From Fusibacter_A sp965140735 (GTDB lineage Bacteria > Bacillota > Clostridia > Peptostreptococcales > Acidaminobacteraceae), in assembly GCA_965140735.1 (NCBI GenBank), contig OZ223306.1, positions 4,774,001 to 4,838,000 of the forward strand: a stretch of 64,000 nt of DNA, given 5' to 3'. Shown one piece after another: positions 54,435-63,111 of this stretch. Position numbers and translations under genes: made by a program. Positions within the stretch are counted from its first letter, which is position 1, and every line of letters begins with the position of its first letter. The notes beneath the pieces were generated by a model. The model was not told the origin of the DNA, did no database searches, and saw only the letters and a program-made list of their open reading frames with translations.

Positions 54435-55349
54435 ATGAAATTGGGATTTGTTAGTGCCATTTTAGACACCTACACTTTTGAAGAGATGATTGACTTTGCT
54501 TCAGAAAATGGTTTCGAATGTGTGGAAGTTGCTTGTTGGCCAAAAGGGAAAGCTGAAAGGCGATATGCAGGCGTTAGCCACATTGATATTGCCACGTTGG
54601 ATGATGAAAAAGTGACTTATATAAAAAAGTATTGTGCAGATAGAAATGTTGAAATATCATCGTTAGCTTATTATCCAAATACGCTGGACCCAGATTTAGA
54701 GAAGAGAGATGTTTATGTGTCGCATTTGCACCAACTCATTGACGTATCTGCAAGGCTGGATGTAAATATGGTGACGACATTTATAGGCCGTGATCCTAAA
54801 AAAACAGTGTCTGAAAATTTAAACCTCGTGGAGACTGTATGGCCTTCAATTATAAAACATGCAGAAGAGCAGCAGGTTAGAATAGCGATTGAGAATTGCC
54901 CAATGCTTTTCACTGAAGACGAATGGCCCGGTGGTCAAAATATAATGACGACACCTGAAAATTGGAGAAAGGTATTTAAAATTTTGGATAGTGAGTATTT
55001 AGGCATCAATTATGATCCATCGCATTTTGTATGGCAAAAAATTGATTATATCAAGCCACTCTATGAATTCAGAGATAAGATTTTTCATGTTCATTATAAG
55101 GATATAAAAGTTTACGAAGATAAACTAGCAGATGTTGGCATTATGGCAACACCACTAGAATATATGGCACCTAAATTACCTGGACTGGGTGATGTGGATT
55201 GGGGCAAATATGTTTCTGCATTAACGGATATCAGATATACTGGCAATACATGTATTGAAATTGAAGATAAAGCGTTTGAAGGTAGTGATGAAAACGTGAG
55301 AAATGCCTTGATTTTAAGTCAGAAATATCTAAAACAGTATGTCCTATAG
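54435..55349 (+). CDS. Sugar phosphate isomerase/epimerase (TIM barrel) 1
   Basis: A 304-residue xylose-isomerase-like TIM barrel. Metal-site carboxylates appear in RIAIENCP, GINYDPSH, HVHYKD and CIEIED, in the usual E-D-H-E order. It could isomerise or dehydrate a keto sugar produced by the oxidoreductases, as IolE/IolI-like enzymes do. TAGGAGG precedes the ATG. It is less like a C-deglycosidase alpha subunit than the gene at 56452, since it lacks the adjacent DUF6379 partner. Confidence 0.85.
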   Translation: MKLGFVSAILDTYTFEEMIDFASENGFECVEVACWPKGKAERRYAGVSHIDIATLDDEKVTYIKKYCADRNVEISSLAYYPNTLDPDLEKRDVYVSHLHQLIDVSARLDVNMVTTFIGRDPKKTVSENLNLVETVWPSIIKHAEEQQVRIAIENCPMLFTEDEWPGGQNIMTTPENWRKVFKILDSEYLGINYDPSHFVWQKIDYIKPLYEFRDKIFHVHYKDIKVYEDKLADVGIMATPLEYMAPKLPGLGDVDWGKYVSALTDIRYTGNTCIEIEDKAFEGSDENVRNALILSQKYLKQYVL

Positions 55350-55446
55350 GTAACCGCTAAAGATACGTTTGAACAAAGTGTATCGTAATTTTTTAGAGAG
55401 ATTCTAAGCTATACAGTTTCTCTCTTAGTAAGAAAGAGGATAAAAC

Positions 55447-56406
55447 ATGAGCAAAAAAGTACTGGGAATATCATTTGGAAGAAAAATGAGTAATACAGAA
55501 ATCATGATCAAAAAGGCATTGATGGTATGTGAAGAAAAGGGACATGAAGTACAGTTTATACGTGCAGATGATTTGGATATCAAAGCTTGTACAGGCTGTA
55601 TCGCCTGTGTCGTTGGTATGACATCTGGCACTGGAAAAGGTGGTTGTCCAATAAAAGATGACTTTTACATCATTGATGAAGCCTTAATGGCTTGTGATGC
55701 TGTTATTGTGGGATCTCCAACCTATGTGTTATCACCGACAGGTAGATTTAAAACAGTATGTGATCGCATTGGTCCTTCTCACGATGTTACTTTTAGAAAA
55801 ACGACTTTTGAAGCGGGTAAAGAAGCTGGAAAGTCACTTGAAGATTTACCAGACGTAAGAAGCTTCAAACCAAGAGTAGGCGCATTATTATCTGTAGGTG
55901 GTGCAATGACACAGAATTGGTTATCTTTTATGCTACCAACGATGTATGAATTTACCATGTCTATGGGCATTGATGTGATTGATATGCATGAATATTTTGG
56001 TGCAATGGCATATGAACATGTCTTAGGAAATGATGAAGAAATGCAACGTGCAAAATTAATGGGGCAGAATATTGTCGACGCGTTATCGGCAAGAAGTGAA
56101 GTAGAACGGACTCAATGGCGTGGAGAAGATGAAGGCGCATGTCCAGTATGTCATTGCAATATGTTGACCGTTTCTAAAGATCGATCTTATATAGAATGTC
56201 CAGTCTGTGGCATTAAAGGTCAAGTGGAGCTTGTTCATGGCAAAATAAGAGCTGTATTTCAAGAGCAGGAACAAAATCGATCAAGATTAAAGTGGGCAGG
56301 TAAATTGGAGCATTCAACTGAAATCAAAACCCAAGCAGTAGGTCCAGGACAAATCCCGGATTTAAAGGCGTTAAAGGCGCCTTATCTGAAGTATTTGGAT
56401 GAATAA
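55447..56406 (+). CDS. Flavodoxin-fold NAD(P)H-dependent reductase with C-terminal zinc ribbon
   Basis: A 319-residue protein. The N-terminal flavodoxin-like domain (LGISFGRKMSNTEIMIKKAL; CTGCIACVVGM; VGSPTYVLSPTGRFKTVCDR) should bind FMN. After about residue 210 it has an added zinc ribbon: GACPVCHCN and IECPVCGIKGQ. It may handle electrons for the neighbouring oxidoreductases or reduce the aglycone; this is inference. GAGGATAAAAC precedes the ATG. The long C-terminal extension is unusual for NADPH-dependent FMN reductases. Confidence 0.8.
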   Translation: MSKKVLGISFGRKMSNTEIMIKKALMVCEEKGHEVQFIRADDLDIKACTGCIACVVGMTSGTGKGGCPIKDDFYIIDEALMACDAVIVGSPTYVLSPTGRFKTVCDRIGPSHDVTFRKTTFEAGKEAGKSLEDLPDVRSFKPRVGALLSVGGAMTQNWLSFMLPTMYEFTMSMGIDVIDMHEYFGAMAYEHVLGNDEEMQRAKLMGQNIVDALSARSEVERTQWRGEDEGACPVCHCNMLTVSKDRSYIECPVCGIKGQVELVHGKIRAVFQEQEQNRSRLKWAGKLEHSTEIKTQAVGPGQIPDLKALKAPYLKYLDE

Positions 56407-56451
56407 AAGATTTGAGCGATATAAAAGAGCTTGTTGAAGGGAGCGAATAGA

Positions 56452-57462
56452 ATGAGTGACATCAAAAGAGCTGTCAGTATGTACAGCCTACAAGACCAAT
56501 ACGCCAGAGGCAAAATGGATTTAGAAGATATTTTTAAATACCTTAATGAGTTAGGGGCAGGAATTGAATTTATTAGCGATCAGATGATGAAGGGAACACC
56601 AGAACCAAGTGAAAAAAGTTTAAAAGAATGGGATGATTTAGTAGAAAAATATAAACCTGAATTGGTTTGTAATGATGTATTTATCAACACCTGCCTTTAT
56701 AAAAATAGAGAATTAACAGATAAAGAAGCACTTGATTTGTTAATTAAGGAAATTAAGTTAGCGAACCGTCTAGGCTTTAAAATGATTAGACTGGTATCCA
56801 ATACAAGAGCATCTCTAATTGAGCCAGCACTGCCTTATGCCATTGAAAATGATGTGGTGATGACTTTGGAAATCCATGCGGGGATGAGTTTTGATCAACC
56901 ATTAACGAAGGCTTTTTTAGAGGTGATGAAGAAATTAAATTCTCCTTATGTGGGATTAACAATAGATACAGGCATTTTTTGTAGAAGGCACCCACGAGTA
57001 TCTTCCGCGTTTTTCAAAGAACTTGGCGTAAAGCAGGAAATTATTGATTATGTAAATCATATTTTCGATTCAGGTGTAGATCCAAAACACTACTTTATGG
57101 AAGCAAGAAGACAAGGCAAACAATTTCCAGATGAATTACAAGCAATGATTGAGACCCAAGATGAGTTTGAATACGCTCTATTCTGTGATGGCTATGAGAT
57201 GAGTCCATTTACTATTTTAGATGAATACTTACCCTATATAAAACATTTTCATGGCAAAATTTATGAAATGACAGATGAGGGTGTTGAGTACTCTATTCCA
57301 TTTGACGAGCTTATTCAATATTTAGATAAGGTAGGCTATAAAGGTTATATTGCAACGGAATATGAGGGCAATCGATTTGCATTAGTCGGTGAGAAAGTTA
57401 GAGATAAAGAAAATGTAACTGCACATCAGAATATGCTCAAAAAATATATTGAGGCATTATAG
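56452..57462 (+). CDS. Sugar isomerase/epimerase-fold protein, predicted C-glycoside deglycosidase alpha subunit
   Basis: A 336-residue TIM barrel with a clear metal site: Glu140 in TLEIHAG, Asp172 in LTIDTGIF, His267 in KHFHGKIYEM and Glu303 in ATEYEGN. In characterised C-glycoside deglycosidases the alpha subunit is such a barrel and works as a complex with a small DUF6379-type beta subunit. The next gene, 15 bp downstream, encodes that beta-type protein. I chose ATG 56452 after GAAGGGAG. A C-C (or C-O) bond cleavage of a 3-keto glycoside by beta-elimination is the predicted reaction. Confidence 0.75.
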   Translation: MSDIKRAVSMYSLQDQYARGKMDLEDIFKYLNELGAGIEFISDQMMKGTPEPSEKSLKEWDDLVEKYKPELVCNDVFINTCLYKNRELTDKEALDLLIKEIKLANRLGFKMIRLVSNTRASLIEPALPYAIENDVVMTLEIHAGMSFDQPLTKAFLEVMKKLNSPYVGLTIDTGIFCRRHPRVSSAFFKELGVKQEIIDYVNHIFDSGVDPKHYFMEARRQGKQFPDELQAMIETQDEFEYALFCDGYEMSPFTILDEYLPYIKHFHGKIYEMTDEGVEYSIPFDELIQYLDKVGYKGYIATEYEGNRFALVGEKVRDKENVTAHQNMLKKYIEAL

Positions 57463-57477
57463 AGAGGAGGCGTTTAG

Positions 57478-57870
57478 ATGTTTGATAACTATGTATTTAC
57501 AGAAGGGTCATGCAAAAATGTAATAGAAGATGGTCATGTCATTGGATTTGAATTGAAATCGTTAATTTCATATTATCGAGGGATTCCGTGTTCAATGATT
57601 GAAGATATAAAAGTAAGTGTAGATCAAGGAGAAATTCCGCGTGAAATGATTCGGTTTAGTCCAGACGGCGAAACGTATTTTACGTTAGAGGAACTGGAAA
57701 CTGTAACCACTTATAAGTGGGAATACGGAACGCAAGGTTATATTAGAGTGCTTGTGGATGGGGGTCTTGAAGCAGGCGATCATGAGGTGTCTCTCACTAC
57801 AATGATTCGTGTTGCTTACATTCCGGTACCTTTTGGTGGGACAAAGATCAGAAGTGTTCATATAAAGTAG
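57478..57870 (+). CDS. DUF6379 protein, predicted C-glycoside deglycosidase beta subunit
   Basis: A 130-residue beta-rich protein. It starts MFDNYVFTEGSCKN and contains FELKSLISYYRGIPCSMIED, FSPDGETYFTLEEL and a terminal IPVPFGGTKIRSVHIK, the pattern of DUF6379 proteins, the small subunit of C-glycoside deglycosidases. It has no enzyme motif by itself, and is thought to complete the active site of the TIM-barrel subunit encoded upstream. GAGGAGG precedes the ATG. The gap to the next gene is 15 bp, so the three genes are tightly coupled. Confidence 0.78.
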   Translation: MFDNYVFTEGSCKNVIEDGHVIGFELKSLISYYRGIPCSMIEDIKVSVDQGEIPREMIRFSPDGETYFTLEELETVTTYKWEYGTQGYIRVLVDGGLEAGDHEVSLTTMIRVAYIPVPFGGTKIRSVHIK

Positions 57871-57885
57871 GGGAGGTTTATAAAG

Positions 57886-58944
57886 ATGCAAATCAAATTT
57901 GGTGTACTAGGTTATGGTTTTATGGGTCATATTCATGTGGATATGATTCAAGGTTTAGAAGGTGCAGAAGTTGTTGCAATTTGTGATAATGATCCTGAAA
58001 AATTAATAGACGCACCTGAAAATATTGTACAGTACAAAAATATGGATGATTTGTTCGCTGATGAAAATGTGAACACAGTGCTGGTATCTATTTCTAATCA
58101 TGTACATAAGGACGCTGTTATAAAAGCGGCTCGTGCAGGCAAACATATTCTTTGCGAAAAGCCAGCGGCATTGTCTGTGAAAGAATTTGACGAAATGATG
58201 GCGGTTGTTAAAGCCTGTGGTGTTAAATTTACAGTTCATCAACAAAGACGCTGGGATAAAGATTTTAGAAAAACGAAAGAAGTCTATGATCAAAATACAC
58301 TGGGTGATATTTTTACAATTCAGTCTAAATTGTATGGTTTTAATGGGAATATGCATGATTGGCATATTTTTCCCGAATTTGGCGGCGGTATGCTCTATGA
58401 CTGGGGAGTTCATCTTATAGATCAAATGCTTTGGATGGTAGACAGTAAGATAAAGACTGTTTATGCTGACCTTCGAAATGTCATCAATGAAAATGTCGAT
58501 GATTATTTTAAAATTATTCTTAAATTTGAGAACAACATTACAGCTGAAATTGAATTAGGGACTTATTTCTTAACCAATAAAGATAAGTGGTTTGAAAAGC
58601 ATTGGTTTATAGGTGGCAATAAAGGCAGTATGTTCTTAGATGGTTTTGAACCTGAAGGCCAAATTGTCAGAACATCTCAGCTCCTTCAAAATGTCCCTGG
58701 AAAAACTACCATGACTGCAGCTGGTCCAACACGATCTTTTGGACCACCACCAGAAGGTCGAATTATCGTAGAAGCGTTACCGGATGTAAATGTAGAACAC
58801 AGCATGTTTTTTGATAATTTCATAAAAGCGATGAATGATGAAGAAGCGTTTATCGTCAAAAGCGATGAAGTGAGAAGAGTGCTTAGATTAATGGAAGCAG
58901 TAAGAGAGTCTTCTAAAACGGGTAGAACGGTAGATTTTGAATAA
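57886..58944 (+). CDS. Gfo/Idh/MocA family oxidoreductase 2
   Basis: A 352-residue dehydrogenase. The Rossmann motif is FGVLGYGFMGHIHVDMI, the active-site Lys lies in LCEKPAALS, and GGGMLYDWGVHLIDQMLWMV holds the catalytic Asp/His. It is diverged from the paralogue at 53322, and sits right beside the predicted deglycosidase, so it is the better candidate for oxidising the intact glycoside. GGGGAGG precedes the ATG. The other paralogue could act on the released sugar. Confidence 0.9.
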   Translation: MQIKFGVLGYGFMGHIHVDMIQGLEGAEVVAICDNDPEKLIDAPENIVQYKNMDDLFADENVNTVLVSISNHVHKDAVIKAARAGKHILCEKPAALSVKEFDEMMAVVKACGVKFTVHQQRRWDKDFRKTKEVYDQNTLGDIFTIQSKLYGFNGNMHDWHIFPEFGGGMLYDWGVHLIDQMLWMVDSKIKTVYADLRNVINENVDDYFKIILKFENNITAEIELGTYFLTNKDKWFEKHWFIGGNKGSMFLDGFEPEGQIVRTSQLLQNVPGKTTMTAAGPTRSFGPPPEGRIIVEALPDVNVEHSMFFDNFIKAMNDEEAFIVKSDEVRRVLRLMEAVRESSKTGRTVDFE

Positions 58945-58985
58945 CGGTAGACACTGCAAGCTTTATATATAACAGGAGGTTATCC

Positions 58986-60464
58986 GTGGAAAAATTGATT
59001 CTTAGTAATATATGCAAGACATATCCCGGTGTTAAAGCCTTGGATGATGTGACGATGTCTTTTAAAGAGGGGGAAGTGCATGCGATTGTTGGCGAAAATG
59101 GTGCAGGCAAATCAACTTTTATAAAGACGATATCGGGTGCTATTCAACCAGACTCTGGCGCGATTGTATTAGACGGACAGGAAATTTTATCGATGAATCC
59201 TAAATTGGCAATTGAAAAAGGGATTGCAGTTGTGTATCAAGAACTTGTCCAGTTAGATGCCTTAACGGTGGCTGATAACATCTATATGGGGATGAAGTTT
59301 CATGGCAATAAGATTCGACTAGATGATAAAGTATTGCACGAGAAAACAAAAAAACTGTTGACCCAATTTAATTGTTCGGCAAAATCAACAGACCTCATAC
59401 GAGATTTATCCATAGCCAATAGACAAATTATTGAAATTGCCAAAGCGGTTGTTAAGAATGCCAGCATTATTATTATGGATGAACCTACAGCTGCAATCAC
59501 AGTTGAAGAGCAACAGTATCTCTTTAAAAATATAAGACAGTTAAAAAAGGAAGGCGTCACAGTCATTTATATTTCGCATAGAATGGATGAACTCTTTGAG
59601 ATTTGTGATAGGGTGTCTATTTTACGCGATGGGAAATATATAAAGACAGTGAATATAGAAGATACAAATAGAGATGAGTTAATTCAATTGATGGTGGGAA
59701 GAGATTTGAAAGAAACCTATCCAATAAAACAACCCCCTGAAAATGAAGTCATGCTCAAAGTAGAAAATTTAAGTGGTAATGGTGTCAAAGATATTAACTT
59801 TGAACTTCACAAAGGTGAAATTTTAGGGTTTGGAGGGCTTGTTGGTGCTGGAAGAACTGAATTAATGCACTTAATTTATGGTGCTGCGCAAAAAACAACT
59901 GGAAAAATGTACATTAAAGGTGACCTAGTTGAGATGAAAACAACAAGTGATGGTGTTAAATCTGGGATTGGCATTATACCAGAAGATAGGAAGTGGCAGG
60001 GATGCTTTGTGGATAAACCGATTTTTTGGAATATTTCAATTTCAAATTTAAAACAATTATGTCGTGGTTTAACTGTAGATGAAAAGAAAGATATGAAACA
60101 GGCAGAAAAGTACATGGATGCCATGCGGATTAAAACCCCCTCATTGAAACAAGCCGTTATAAATCTCTCTGGTGGCAATCAACAAAAAGTGGTTATTGCT
60201 AAAGTATTAGCAGGAGATCCAGATATTCTCATTTTTGATGAGCCAACTCGGGGGATTGATGTCGGCGCAAGATTTGAACTTTATACGATTATGATTGATC
60301 TGACTAAGAAGGGAAAATCGATTATTATGGTATCTTCGGATATGGAAGAATTGCTTGGCATGTCAGATAGAATTATAGTACTTCACGAAGGTAGACAGAT
60401 GGGGTGTATAACACAGGAAGCGTTTTCACAGGAGCGTGTATTGGCTTATGCATCAGGTGTTTAA
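58986..60464 (+). CDS. Sugar ABC transporter ATP-binding protein (RbsA/MglA type)
   Basis: A 492-residue double ATPase. First domain: Walker A GENGAGKSTFIKT, signature DLSIANRQ, Walker B IIMDEPTAA. Second domain: a degenerate Walker A GLVGAGRTELM, signature LSGGNQQK, Walker B LIFDEPTRGIDVG. This is typical of the ribose/galactose importer class. The start is GTG 58986 after AGGAGG. It energises uptake through the permease and binding protein encoded next. Confidence 0.93.
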   Translation: MEKLILSNICKTYPGVKALDDVTMSFKEGEVHAIVGENGAGKSTFIKTISGAIQPDSGAIVLDGQEILSMNPKLAIEKGIAVVYQELVQLDALTVADNIYMGMKFHGNKIRLDDKVLHEKTKKLLTQFNCSAKSTDLIRDLSIANRQIIEIAKAVVKNASIIIMDEPTAAITVEEQQYLFKNIRQLKKEGVTVIYISHRMDELFEICDRVSILRDGKYIKTVNIEDTNRDELIQLMVGRDLKETYPIKQPPENEVMLKVENLSGNGVKDINFELHKGEILGFGGLVGAGRTELMHLIYGAAQKTTGKMYIKGDLVEMKTTSDGVKSGIGIIPEDRKWQGCFVDKPIFWNISISNLKQLCRGLTVDEKKDMKQAEKYMDAMRIKTPSLKQAVINLSGGNQQKVVIAKVLAGDPDILIFDEPTRGIDVGARFELYTIMIDLTKKGKSIIMVSSDMEELLGMSDRIIVLHEGRQMGCITQEAFSQERVLAYASGV

Positions 60465-60479
60465 ATAGGGAGGGGCAAG

Positions 60480-61481
60480 ATGGAAATGAGTAAAGAGACG
60501 AATGGAATAAGTCATTCAAATGAGATAAAAATATCAAGAAAAATGAGAATATCAAATGTTGTATCTAATATTTCTTTATTATTGTTATTGGTGTTGAGTA
60601 TCCTTGTATTTTCACTGCTTTCAGATAAATTTTTTACGCAGCTTAACTTAACCAATATTGTTGTTCAAAATATTCATATTGTGATTTTAGCAGCAGCGGT
60701 TATGATTTTAATGGTAAGTGGTGGTGTGGATCTTTCTATAGGTTATCAGATATCAGTTGCAGCAGTTTTAGTGGCTAAATCAATGTCTGTTTGGGGGTTC
60801 CCAGTTTGGTTAGCGATACTATTAGGCATTTTAGCTTGTATCATTATGGGATGCTTTAATGGTTACTTGGGGATTAAATTAAAGAGTCACACAATGATTA
60901 TATCACTTGGAACAATGATGGTTTTTCAAGGGGCTTCCTATCTCATTGGCAATTCAAAAGTCTACTATAATTTGCCAAGAACATATATGTATATAGGTCA
61001 AGGACGCTTATTGGGTTGGATTCCGTTTAATGCAATTATAATGATTGCGGTGTTATTAATCGTGGGCTACATCATGAATAAAACGTATTTTGGAAGACAT
61101 ATCTATGCTGTTGGGGATAATCCTGAAGCAGCTCGTCTGGCTGGATTAAAGGTAAAACATATTAAGATGATGGCCTACGTGATGGCTGGTGTATTAGTAG
61201 GTATTACTGCAATTCTACTTTCGGCTCGTTCAGGATCTGCTGATTCTACTATGGGTCCAGATTTAACTTTTTCAGGTATTACAGCATGTGTCCTTGCGGG
61301 TGTTGCTCTAAAAGGTGGTGAAGGAACGCTTTGGAAGGTTGTCGTGGCAGTTTTTGTATTAGGTATTTTGACTAACGGCATGCAACTTATTGGGTTGGGG
61401 ACTTATCCACAGTATATGGCTAAAGGTTCAATTATGCTGTTTTCAATTTATATGAGCAATCGAAATCTAAAAGCAATGTAA
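60480..61481 (+). CDS. Sugar ABC transporter permease (RbsC type)
   Basis: A 333-residue permease with about ten hydrophobic segments. It shows the family motif MVSGGVDLSIGYQI and the cytoplasmic coupling loop IYAVGDNPEAARLAGLKVKH, and ends MLFSIYMSNRNLKAM. GGGAGG precedes the ATG. It forms the importer channel for sugars or glycosides with the ATPase 15 bp upstream. Confidence 0.92.
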   Translation: MEMSKETNGISHSNEIKISRKMRISNVVSNISLLLLLVLSILVFSLLSDKFFTQLNLTNIVVQNIHIVILAAAVMILMVSGGVDLSIGYQISVAAVLVAKSMSVWGFPVWLAILLGILACIIMGCFNGYLGIKLKSHTMIISLGTMMVFQGASYLIGNSKVYYNLPRTYMYIGQGRLLGWIPFNAIIMIAVLLIVGYIMNKTYFGRHIYAVGDNPEAARLAGLKVKHIKMMAYVMAGVLVGITAILLSARSGSADSTMGPDLTFSGITACVLAGVALKGGEGTLWKVVVAVFVLGILTNGMQLIGLGTYPQYMAKGSIMLFSIYMSNRNLKAM

Positions 61482-61528
61482 ACAGAGGTTTAATCCAAAA
61501 GAAGTTTGTAAAATTAGGAGGGTGTTTT

Positions 61529-62620
61529 ATGAAAAAGAGTGTTTGGAGTATCTTGGCTTTGGTGGTGTTGTTAACAATGGTTGTATTTGTATTAGGCGGG
61601 TGTTCGTCATCTGAATCGTCAGTGAATTCTTCATCAGAAAAGGCAGAAACAAATGAACCGACTGCAACATCTGAAAAGTCTGATGAAACACATAGTATTG
61701 GGTTTGTTATTGTTGGCTTGGGAAATGAATTCTTCGAGGGATTTAAAGCAGAATTTGAGAAACAATATAATGACTTAGGTTGGGAAGTGGATGTTGCAAA
61801 TGGTGAGTTTAATCCTCAAACTCAAATAACAGCGATGGAGAATTTTATTGCAATGGACAAAGATGTCATAGTGCTTTGGGCAGTGAGTCCCGAACCACTT
61901 AATACTGTTGCACAACAAGCTATGGACGCTGGGATAAAAGTAGTCGCATTTGTTCAACCATTAGAAAACTATGATGCTTGTTTAACTGTGGATAATGTTC
62001 AACTGGCAAAAGGAGAAGCTAATCTTGCAGCGGCTTGGATAGATAAGGCTTATCCAAATGCAGCAGATCAATCTGTTCCCGTAGTGCTTATTACGAGAGA
62101 TAATGTGGATAGTACGAAAGAACAAGGCGATGTACTTAGGACTATTGAAGATTATAGTCCTAAAATAAAATTAATTTCTACGTTTGATGTGGATGAAGAA
62201 TCTGTTGAAGCAGGTGTTAACGCAGCTGAGACGATTTATACAATGAACCCAGAGAATAAAGTGTTCTTAACAGTGAATAGTGCAGTTGCTCTAGGGGTTA
62301 ATAATTATTTTACTGCAATGAGTTCACCGGTGACAGAATATGGAGATATGGGGATATTCACGATCAATGGTGGTGCCGAGATTACAGAACAAATCGGACT
62401 CTCTAGGACGGATGCAGCACCACTGAGAGGGACTGTAATGACTGGTGGTATTGAGCTTTCAGTTAAAGATTGTAGAGAAGTAGTTGACGGCGTTTTGGCA
62501 GGCACTTATGCCAATAAATATACTAAATATGGAGCCAATTTATTTATATTCGGAGATACAGTTGACGAGTATTTAGAAACAGGGAATGTAACTTCTGTCA
62601 CAGAGTCTGATTTTAATTAA
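61529..62620 (+). CDS. Sugar ABC transporter substrate-binding lipoprotein (RbsB type)
   Basis: A 363-residue binding protein. The lipobox LGGC gives Cys25, followed by a Ser/Glu/Thr-rich linker. The periplasmic-binding-protein fold is type I: HSIGFVIVGLGNEFFEGFKAEF (quoted in part), NGEFNPQTQITAMENFIAMD, and VIVLWAVSPEPLNTVAQQAMDAGIK split by turns. It captures the glycoside or sugar outside the cell. AGGAGGG precedes the ATG. It ends the operon before a strong terminator. Confidence 0.92.
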   Translation: MKKSVWSILALVVLLTMVVFVLGGCSSSESSVNSSSEKAETNEPTATSEKSDETHSIGFVIVGLGNEFFEGFKAEFEKQYNDLGWEVDVANGEFNPQTQITAMENFIAMDKDVIVLWAVSPEPLNTVAQQAMDAGIKVVAFVQPLENYDACLTVDNVQLAKGEANLAAAWIDKAYPNAADQSVPVVLITRDNVDSTKEQGDVLRTIEDYSPKIKLISTFDVDEESVEAGVNAAETIYTMNPENKVFLTVNSAVALGVNNYFTAMSSPVTEYGDMGIFTINGGAEITEQIGLSRTDAAPLRGTVMTGGIELSVKDCREVVDGVLAGTYANKYTKYGANLFIFGDTVDEYLETGNVTSVTESDFN

Positions 62621-62638
62621 TAGTGTGTTATTATACGC

Positions 62639-62683
62639 AAAGAACTCACACCTTAGCATATGCCAAGGTATGAGTTCTTTTTT
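62639..62683 (+). terminator. Terminator of the glycoside operon
   Basis: AAAGAACTCA and TGAGTTCTTT arms enclose a secondary ACCTT / AAGGT stem and are followed by a T-run. Confidence 0.85.
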
Positions 62684-62684
62684 G

Positions 62685-62734
62685 ATTAAGACAACAAGAT
62701 TTGAGGCATCGAAAGATGGCTCAAATCTTGTTAA
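62685..62734 (+). repeat. Dispersed palindromic repeat, copy 3 (most complete)
   Basis: A perfect 13-bp inverted repeat: AACAAGATTTGAG (62693-62705) and CTCAAATCTTGTT (62720-62732) with a 14-base loop. It begins ATTAAGAC immediately after the T-run of the glycoside-operon terminator, as copies 1 and 2 do after theirs. Confidence 0.8.
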
Positions 62735-62817
62735 GAGATATTTCTTTCACTACTAGAGATCGTATGAAGTGATAATGTTCTATAAAGTCTGATCGACACA
62801 AAAGCTGTGACGGTAGT

Positions 62818-62971
62818 CTGGTGCGGTACTCTTTGTAGGGGTTGTTAGAGAACCCTCAAAGATAAAATAAGTAAAATATTAAGTTATATTTTATGATCGG
62901 TACTCTGATAACCAGTCAATCCAGTTCTCATATACATCTTTCTTGCTAATACCAAAACAGGTGTCATAATT
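62818..62971. pseudogene. Duplicated scar of the serpin and peptidase 3' ends
   Basis: Bases 62818-62876 match the serpin 3' end (46295-46353), and 62877-62971 match the 3' end of the convergent peptidase gene and its flank (46440-46534), with few mismatches. The segment between, including the terminator, is deleted. Both gene tails keep their convergent order. No 5' parts are present. Confidence 0.82.
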
Positions 62972-63027
62972 GATAGACGATTGATTTTGATTATATGAGG
63001 ATGTATTTAGAGGATTAATAATTATAT

Positions 63028-63084
63028 TGAAAAGACGCTATTGCAAATCTAGTATTTTAGATGAGCAATAGCGTCTTCTATTTT
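63028..63084. terminator. Terminator downstream of the peroxiredoxin gene
   Basis: A perfect stem, AAGACGCTATTGC (63032-63044) / GCAATAGCGTCTT (63065-63077), with T-rich flanks on both strands. Confidence 0.85.
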
Positions 63085-63111
63085 AATGTGTTTTTTTAGT
63101 GAACTAAAACA

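Noticed and set aside
58003..58425. 140-codon open frame on the minus strand
   Set aside because: It is antisense to the Gfo/Idh/MocA gene, whose motifs are clear.
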